From Bretschneidera sinensis (lineage: Eukaryota > Streptophyta > Magnoliopsida > Brassicales > Akaniaceae), in assembly GCA_023935145.1 (NCBI GenBank), contig CM043700.1:104212400-104276399 (forward strand): a stretch of 64,000 bases of DNA. The letters run 5' to 3'. The notes beneath the pieces were generated by a model. That model had not been told where the DNA came from. It made no database searches and was given only the letters and a program-made list of their open reading frames with translations. Position 1 is the stretch's first letter, and each line of letters begins with the position of its first letter. Below are positions 59,051 to 64,000 of the stretch, one piece after another. The position numbers and the translations under genes are program-made.

Positions 59051-59246
59051 AGAATAAGATTAGTTGACCAATATGGAAGTTCCCAAAAGATACTCCTCTT
59101 TGTCCAATTATGATCCTTTCCAAATCCAAGGATTTCTTGTTTTCAACCACTAGTACCGAATGTGATATGTTTAAGAGACATCACTCTAACTTTCACATCT
59201 ACCCTCTGCAATCGTGGTGGCGACCGACCACTCTTAGAGCTATTCT
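59051..59246. other. unexplained segment between subterminal repeats and transposase
   Basis: About 200 bp with less AT bias. It replaces the missing C-terminal half of the transposase gene. A 62-codon plus-strand ORF at 59110-59298 partly covers it. No family recognised; a captured or filler fragment is possible. Confidence 0.4.
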
Positions 59247-60673
59247 TTATGAAACATTGTTTCTACATTCTGAAAACATAATCTTCTGTAAGAACTGACG
59301 GTGCCCATCAAACCAACAATTTTTGTGACCATGTGATAGATAGAATGATTTTGTAAGCTCCATACAATAAGGACAAGCTAGTAGACTGTGAGTGCTCCAC
59401 CCACAAAGCATTCTATATGCAGAGAAGTTATTGATCATCCATAGAAGTGCAACCTTCATATTAAAATTATGTTTTTTGGGTGCTTCGTAAGTAGGTACTC
59501 CATCCATCCACAACGTCTTCAACTCGTTTATTAATGAACGTAGATAAACATCTAGATTCTTACCAAGGTTGTTTGGGCCGGGAATTAAAAATGATGAGAG
59601 AAAATTATTCTTTTTCATGCACATACCGAGAAGTAAATTGTAAGGATTTTCAAATATCGACCAATAAGAGTAAAGGGACGTTGAATGGCCAAATGGAGTG
59701 AAACCGTCAGTTGAGAGTCCCAACCTAACATTGCACGGTTCCTGGGCAAACTCAGGGTGAGTATCATCAAAATATTTCCACGCCAATCCATCTGTCGGGT
59801 GGATGACCATGTTTAGCTTACTATGTTTGTCCTCCTTGTGCCATCCCATCTGTCCGATAGTGTTTTTTGATAAATAAATCCTTCGAAATCTCTGTGTCAG
59901 CGGAAGGTAACGCATCACCTTGTGTGGTATGCCTTTCTGCTTCTTATTACCGCTCTGCCTAGGTTTAAACAAAGGATGTCCATATATGTCACACACTTTC
60001 TTGTCTTTGTCTTCCTTGTAATACAACATACAATCATTCGGGCATGAATATATCTTCTCATATCCAAGTCCTAACTCATTCACCATCTTCTTGGACTTGT
60101 AAAAATTTTCAGGAAACTTCTCATCTTCCAACAACATACTCTTATTTATTGTCAATAATCATAGAAACAATTTTCAGACATTTCCAAATCAGATTTGCAA
60201 TTCAACAGTTGTGAGACCGTTGATTACTTAGTGTGCGTCTTACAACCCTCCCACAACGGCTCATCAGCATCTCTTAACATGTCATAGAACTTCACAACAC
60301 TAGGATTTGGATCCTATTGGGCATCTCAGTTAAAGTCTAGGCTAGAAAAATTCATTACCATCTCTCTTATCCGATTTGTTTCTCCAAAACATTCCTCTAC
60401 ATGTTGATTTGATTGGGGTGTCAAATGTTCGTGTCTCAAATAACTATCACCATGAAAAATCCACCTCTTATAATTAGGAGTAAAACCTTTCTTATATAGG
60501 TGTAAAGTAATTGTTTCTCGGTTTAAATTTTTTGAATTCTAACATAGATAACAAGGACACCGAGTAGTTCTATCGTACACAAACAATGGATTACTATATG
60601 CAAAGTCAAGAAAAACCTCAACCCCTTCCAAAAATTTCGTAGATAGGGCGTGATTTACAAATCGACGATCCAT
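59247..60673 (-). pseudogene. TNP2-type CACTA transposase, N-terminal portion
   Basis: Starts at ATG 60673 with a transposase-associated domain (FVNHALS, SNPLFVYDRTTRCPCYLC, HLYKKGF, WIFHGD). After several stops and a frameshift near 60157, a 302-codon frame (59247-60155) gives the Transposase_21/TNP2 core: CPNDCMLYYKEDKD, CDIYGHPLF, DGLAWKYFD, LGLSTDGFTPFG, MLCGWSTHSLLACPYC and CWFDGHRQFL. It then ends abruptly; TNP2 proteins normally continue for several hundred residues. Confidence 0.88.
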
Positions 60674-61004
60674 CTAACTATGGTCAACTGACATCATTCT
60701 AAATACTAAAATAATAAAGAATCTCTTGTCAATAAAATATTTTAAATACATATATATTCTTTTAATTATGCATATTATTTTTTTACATACATATAAAAAG
60801 ATATAGATTGAAATAACATGATACAATCTGATAAGTCTTAAATATTGTATATTTAAGCCCTTTAATTTATATTTGTTAGGTTCTTAATTTGTATTATTTC
60901 ACTTTATTTTATGTCTTTCTTGTGTTTTGTGTATTTTTATAGGTTTGTGGAGAAAATGAAGCATTTATGGAGATATCAAGCTTCAAGAGCAAAGAGGATG
61001 CATA

Positions 61005-61250
61005 GTGCGATCGATCACACAAGATATGCGATCGAGTGCACCTGCCTTTGAGCGCACTTGCCAACGAACGAGCGCAAGGTCAACATCCCACATCGAAATA
61101 TTTGCAGTTCACTGCGTCTGCGATCGATTGTAATAGACATGCGATCGAGCACACATGCGATCGTGCGCACAAGACATGCGATCAAGCGCACATGCGATCG
61201 ATCGCATCATTCTGCGATCGATCGCATCATTCTGCGATCGAGCGCACTCA
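61005..61250. repeat. CGATCG palindrome cluster in U3 of element D
   Basis: About ten copies of TGCGATCGAGCGCA-like or TGCGATCGATCGCA units. These create chance ORFs on both strands. Confidence 0.85.
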
Positions 61251-61300
61251 AGCCAGTATCCCACATCGAATCTGAAACCTACAGTGCTCCGAGACTCCCC

Positions 61301-61310
61301 CTATATAAAC
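61301..61310 (+). promoter_or_regulatory. TATA-like box, LTR of element D
   Basis: CTATATAAAC at the U3/R-like junction just downstream of the CGATCG cluster. Confidence 0.6.
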
Positions 61311-62132
61311 ACCATCTGACTCTATCATTCAGGGTACAATTCCTGGGCCACTTTGGTGTTAACCGGTGGACGTCTGCTAGCATTTTGGTAGATCCCAAAG
61401 GCTTTGCTACCACGAGGGGAAGCGCCGCCCATCAGCGAGCGGAATTTCTCCAATGCAAAGTTATTTATTTCTTTTTATTTAGTTGTTTTAGTTTAATGTT
61501 TAGCACTTTTATTATGAATTGTAGTTTCATAGTTATGAGTGGCTAGAATCTTCAGCTAAGGTTAAAGATGAAGTCTTGCCGTTGTTTGGCATAGTAGTTC
61601 AGATTTGCTTGTACAAATCTGACATTTTTTTAGTATAAATGTTCTGTCAATTATTTGAGTTAATCTTGTGATTGATTGAGTTTAAATTATTCTGTTGGAT
61701 ATTCCTTGTGTTTCATCTGATGGATACATCGAATTGTTTTCGATTAAATTGGATTTCCTTTGTGATTTGTTAAGAGCGGATACATTGGATGCTTTTGGTT
61801 TAATTGGGATATTCTTTGTTTTTTGTCTTAAGTTGGATTCATGGAATTTTTTGATAGGCTATCTTTAGAACATTGAGATATATGCTTAACTTTGGCGGGG
61901 TGGATTCAGAAACCTTAGTCTTTTTATTAGTTTTTAAAATCAATTTAGTTTAGCTTTTATTTATTTTGTAACATATAATTACAAATTTGGAACTAGGTTA
62001 AAATAGACTTAGTTTAGATAAAAATATATTTTCACAACGCAATTCCCTGTGGATTCGACCTCGTACTTGCACAACACTATATTGCAAACAACTCGTGCGC
62101 TTGCGAGTAATTTAAAACTCACAACAAGTTTT

Positions 62133-62150
62133 TGGCACCGTTGCCGGGGA
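62133..62150 (+). other. primer-binding site of element D (tRNA-Asp)
   Basis: TGGCACCGTTGCCGGGGA, one transition from the perfect site in element C. Confidence 0.92.
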
Positions 62151-62310
62151 ATTGTTTTATTTGTGAAATTTTTTTCTGAATCAATTTTATTTTTCTACTA
62201 GTTAGTTAGCATTATTTTTTGATTTTTCTGTTTGGCAATTTTATTTTATTTTATTTGTTTCTATTTGTTTATTAAAAATAAAAATAAAAATTTGCTGGTA
62301 GGTTATTTTA

Positions 62311-64000
62311 ATGCTTTTTGTGCGGTTTATGCTTGGTCGGAGATCCTTGAATTTAGATTTGATACTTTTAGATCCCGACTTAGAAAGAACTCTTAGGAGG
62401 CAGAAGAGAGCACCAGTTGAAATGGGAGAAAATTTTAGGAATGCAAATCATCCTGAACATGTATAGCAACCTAGAGCTTGGAACGTGGATTCCACTACAT
62501 CCATTAGGGATTTGTTTGCACCCGTTGCAAACAATTCATCTTCTTGCATAGTGTTGCCACCTACCAATGCCACCCACTTCGACTTAAAGCCACATGTTAT
62601 CCAACTCTTACCCTCATTCCATGGCCTAGATCTTGAAAATCCTTATAGCCATGTAAAGAAGTTCAAAGACATTTGTGCCACATTTAAATTCCAGAACTTC
62701 TCTGAGGAGTCAGTCCATCTTCGACTCTTCCCTTTTTCTCTTCACGATAGAGCTAGGGCGTGGTTGGATTCCAACACACCTGGGTCTATTACATCTTGGG
62801 AAAACCTGCTTAGCAAATTTTATCATAAGTTTTTCCCAATGTCTAGAGTGAATGAGTGCCGAAAGGAGATTAGCTCTTTCACTCAGGATGAGGATGAAAA
62901 CTTTTCTGAGGGTTGGGAGCGCTTCAAAGAGCTACTGATCAGATGCCCTCCATATGGATATGAGAAGTGGAGACTCGTTCAGTTCTTCTACTAAGGGTTG
63001 ACTCAACCCAACCGTAGCATGATCGAGTCTATGAATGGGGGGGCATTATTGAGTCTGACAGGAGATGAAGCATATATGGCGTTGGACAAGTTGTCCGACA
63101 ACTCTCAGTAGTGGGATTTTTCAAGCTGTTGAGATTAGTCCATTCATGCCCCTAATAGGGGAGGCATCTATGAGGTCAGGGAGGACGCTGATTTGAGGAT
63201 AAAGTCAGATGCCCTCACTAAGAAGATTGACGCTCTCACTGTGAGCCAATCCATCAATGCTGCCAACACATTCAATGTTGAAAGCTGTTCCATCTGTGCT
63301 AGTCCCATGCATCTAGCACAAAACTGCCCATCAATGTCGGCTTGTGCCGAGTATCCTATGGAACAAGTAAATGCTTTCAATGACTATCGAAGGCAGTCAA
63401 ATGGATCATACTCCGAGACATACAATCTAGGGTGGTGGAACCACCCAAATTTTTCATGGAGGCAGAACCAACCAATGAATCAAGGAGGGTCCCCTCATAA
63501 TGCTCAAAATCAATATCCTCTCGGATTTGCCCAACAAATCCCTGATCATGGTCGTTCTGCCCATCCAGCACCATTACCTACTTAGCAAGCTCCCACTCAA
63601 ACACCAGCACTAGTTTCACAGTCACTAGAGGACACCATTAAAGAATACATGAAAATGAATAGCCAATCCATGAGCAACGTAAGGAGTGCAACAATGGTAA
63701 ACACCCAAGCAATTGCCAATCCGGAGAGTCAAATAGGGCAAATTGCAAGTCACTTGGGTGAGAGAGAGAAGATGAAGTTCCCCAATCAGCCCGTGCCCAA
63801 CCCGAAAGGACAATTTATGGTTAGGAGTTCATCAACTCCTACGCACGGGGAGGAACAAGTACAGTCGATTGTCACACTGAGGTCTGGGAGACAAGTGGAC
63901 AATCGAGTGGAAGAGAGCCCTACTATGCAGCAAGGGCAAGAGAGTGGCAACAAGGAGAAGAGAGATGCTGAGCCATCTACAGCCACTCCTACTGAGAAAG
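62311..64000 (+). pseudogene. gag of element D, partial at window end
   Basis: From ATG at 62311 one frame continues to the window end, broken by TAG near 62464, TAA at 62992 and further stops near 63108-63140 and 63583. The capsid-like domain is at 62560-62990 (VIQLLPSFHGLDLENPY, LRLFPFSLHDRARAWL, WERFKELLIRCP). A DALTKKIDAL linker leads to the knuckle CSICASPMHLAQNC at about 63286-63330, then a Pro/Gln-rich tail nearly the same as in element C. Most stops replace Gln or Trp codons, again C-to-T type. Start choice: first ATG upstream of the conserved RRSLNLDL-type N-terminus. Confidence 0.87.

Larger units (their letters stand above)
57850..60828 (-). mobile_element. CACTA (En/Spm-like) DNA transposon, left half, interrupted by element D
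   Basis: A terminus-like CATCTACCAAAAG lies at 57850-57862 (a CACTACCAAAAG-type end with one extra base). It is followed by repeated CCCTCGGTGAT motifs at 57900-58010, a tandem subterminal array and a minus-strand TNP2 transposase remnant. Element D is inserted at 60829, so the other terminus, if present, is beyond the window. Lacking the transposase C-terminal part, this copy is non-autonomous. Confidence 0.75.
60829..62126 (+). repeat. 5' LTR of element D (about 1298 bp)
   Basis: Starts TGATAAGTCTTAAATATTGT and ends ACTCACAACA. The first part resembles B's U3, including the CGATCG cluster (61005-61250). From about 61325 on, it matches the LTR of C in reverse orientation (for example TACCACGAGGGGAAGCGCCG). 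Confidence 0.88.
60829..64000 (+). mobile_element. element D: Athila-like LTR retrotransposon, 5' part (continues past window)
   Basis: 5' LTR (60829-62126), PBS, leader and gag, cut by the window end. It is closely related to element C in R/U5, PBS and gag C-terminus but has a B-like U3. It is inserted in the CACTA element. The bases before it, CAATC, should recur after its 3' LTR. Gag has several stops. Confidence 0.9.

Noticed and set aside
1..64000. tRNA, rRNA or known noncoding RNA genes
   Set aside because: tRNA-Asp-like strings at 12054, 33104, 42885 and 62133 are only 18-base primer-binding sites beside LTRs, without the rest of a tRNA. Nothing else resembling a structural RNA gene was recognised.

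Overview
This window is eukaryotic, from a flowering plant and most likely a eudicot. The evidence is AT-rich sequence with no operons and no recognisable intact host gene, plus layered plant-type transposable elements: Athila-like and Tat/Retand-like Ty3/gypsy, Ty1/copia, plant L1-like LINEs with DUF4283 ORF1, and CACTA/TNP2. I cannot name the species. Almost every coding region is a pseudogene. All coordinates and mismatch counts are hand-made from the sequence; domain names come from recognising motifs, not from a search.

Layout, left to right. 1-245: a 62-bp tandem repeat. 294-5902: a nearly full-length LINE with 18-bp target-site duplications (TSDs), inserted into the noncoding tail of an Athila-like element (A, minus strand). 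A has a 57-bp tandem repeat (about 5930-6432), pol (6455-10016), gag (10202-11920), a tRNA-Asp-type primer-binding site (PBS) and a 5' LTR (12077-13343). The outer edge of A's LTR cuts the integrase reading frame of an older Ty3/gypsy remnant (13344-15770, minus). That remnant abuts a Ty1/copia remnant (15771-18916, minus), then an AT-rich stretch, a LINE-type RNase H remnant (21315-22488, plus) and a candidate solo LTR (22494-23443).

25384-46550 is one Tat/Retand-type element (T, minus strand) with TSD ATTTC, expanded to 21 kb by two later insertions. T carries gag, protease, RT, two RNase H domains, integrase, an antisense extra ORF (plus strand) and a 48-bp tandem array next to its 3' LTR. 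Inside it sit element B (28581-33144, plus), which interrupts the antisense ORF and is followed by a 281-bp duplicate of that ORF, and element C (38507-44194, minus). C is a young non-autonomous Athila-like element with two 1286-bp LTRs, TSD CTTAT and an open 567-codon chimeric reading frame.

The right flank holds duplicated spacer fragments, an LTR element with no recognisable coding sequence (48234-51709), a 5'-truncated Ty1/copia element (51841-56396, minus), an (AT)36 microsatellite and half of a CACTA transposon (57850-60828, minus). The CACTA is interrupted by a further Athila-like element D (60829 to the window end, plus).

The most interesting signals are noncoding. B and C share a homologous 3' untranslated region with a nearly identical block predicted to form hairpins, plus a conserved hairpin next to a polypurine-like motif. 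D has a B-like U3 joined to a C-like R/U5. Several LTR families carry arrays of one palindromic motif each: CGATCG in B and D, the G-box CACGTG in T, and GTCGAC in the noncoding element.
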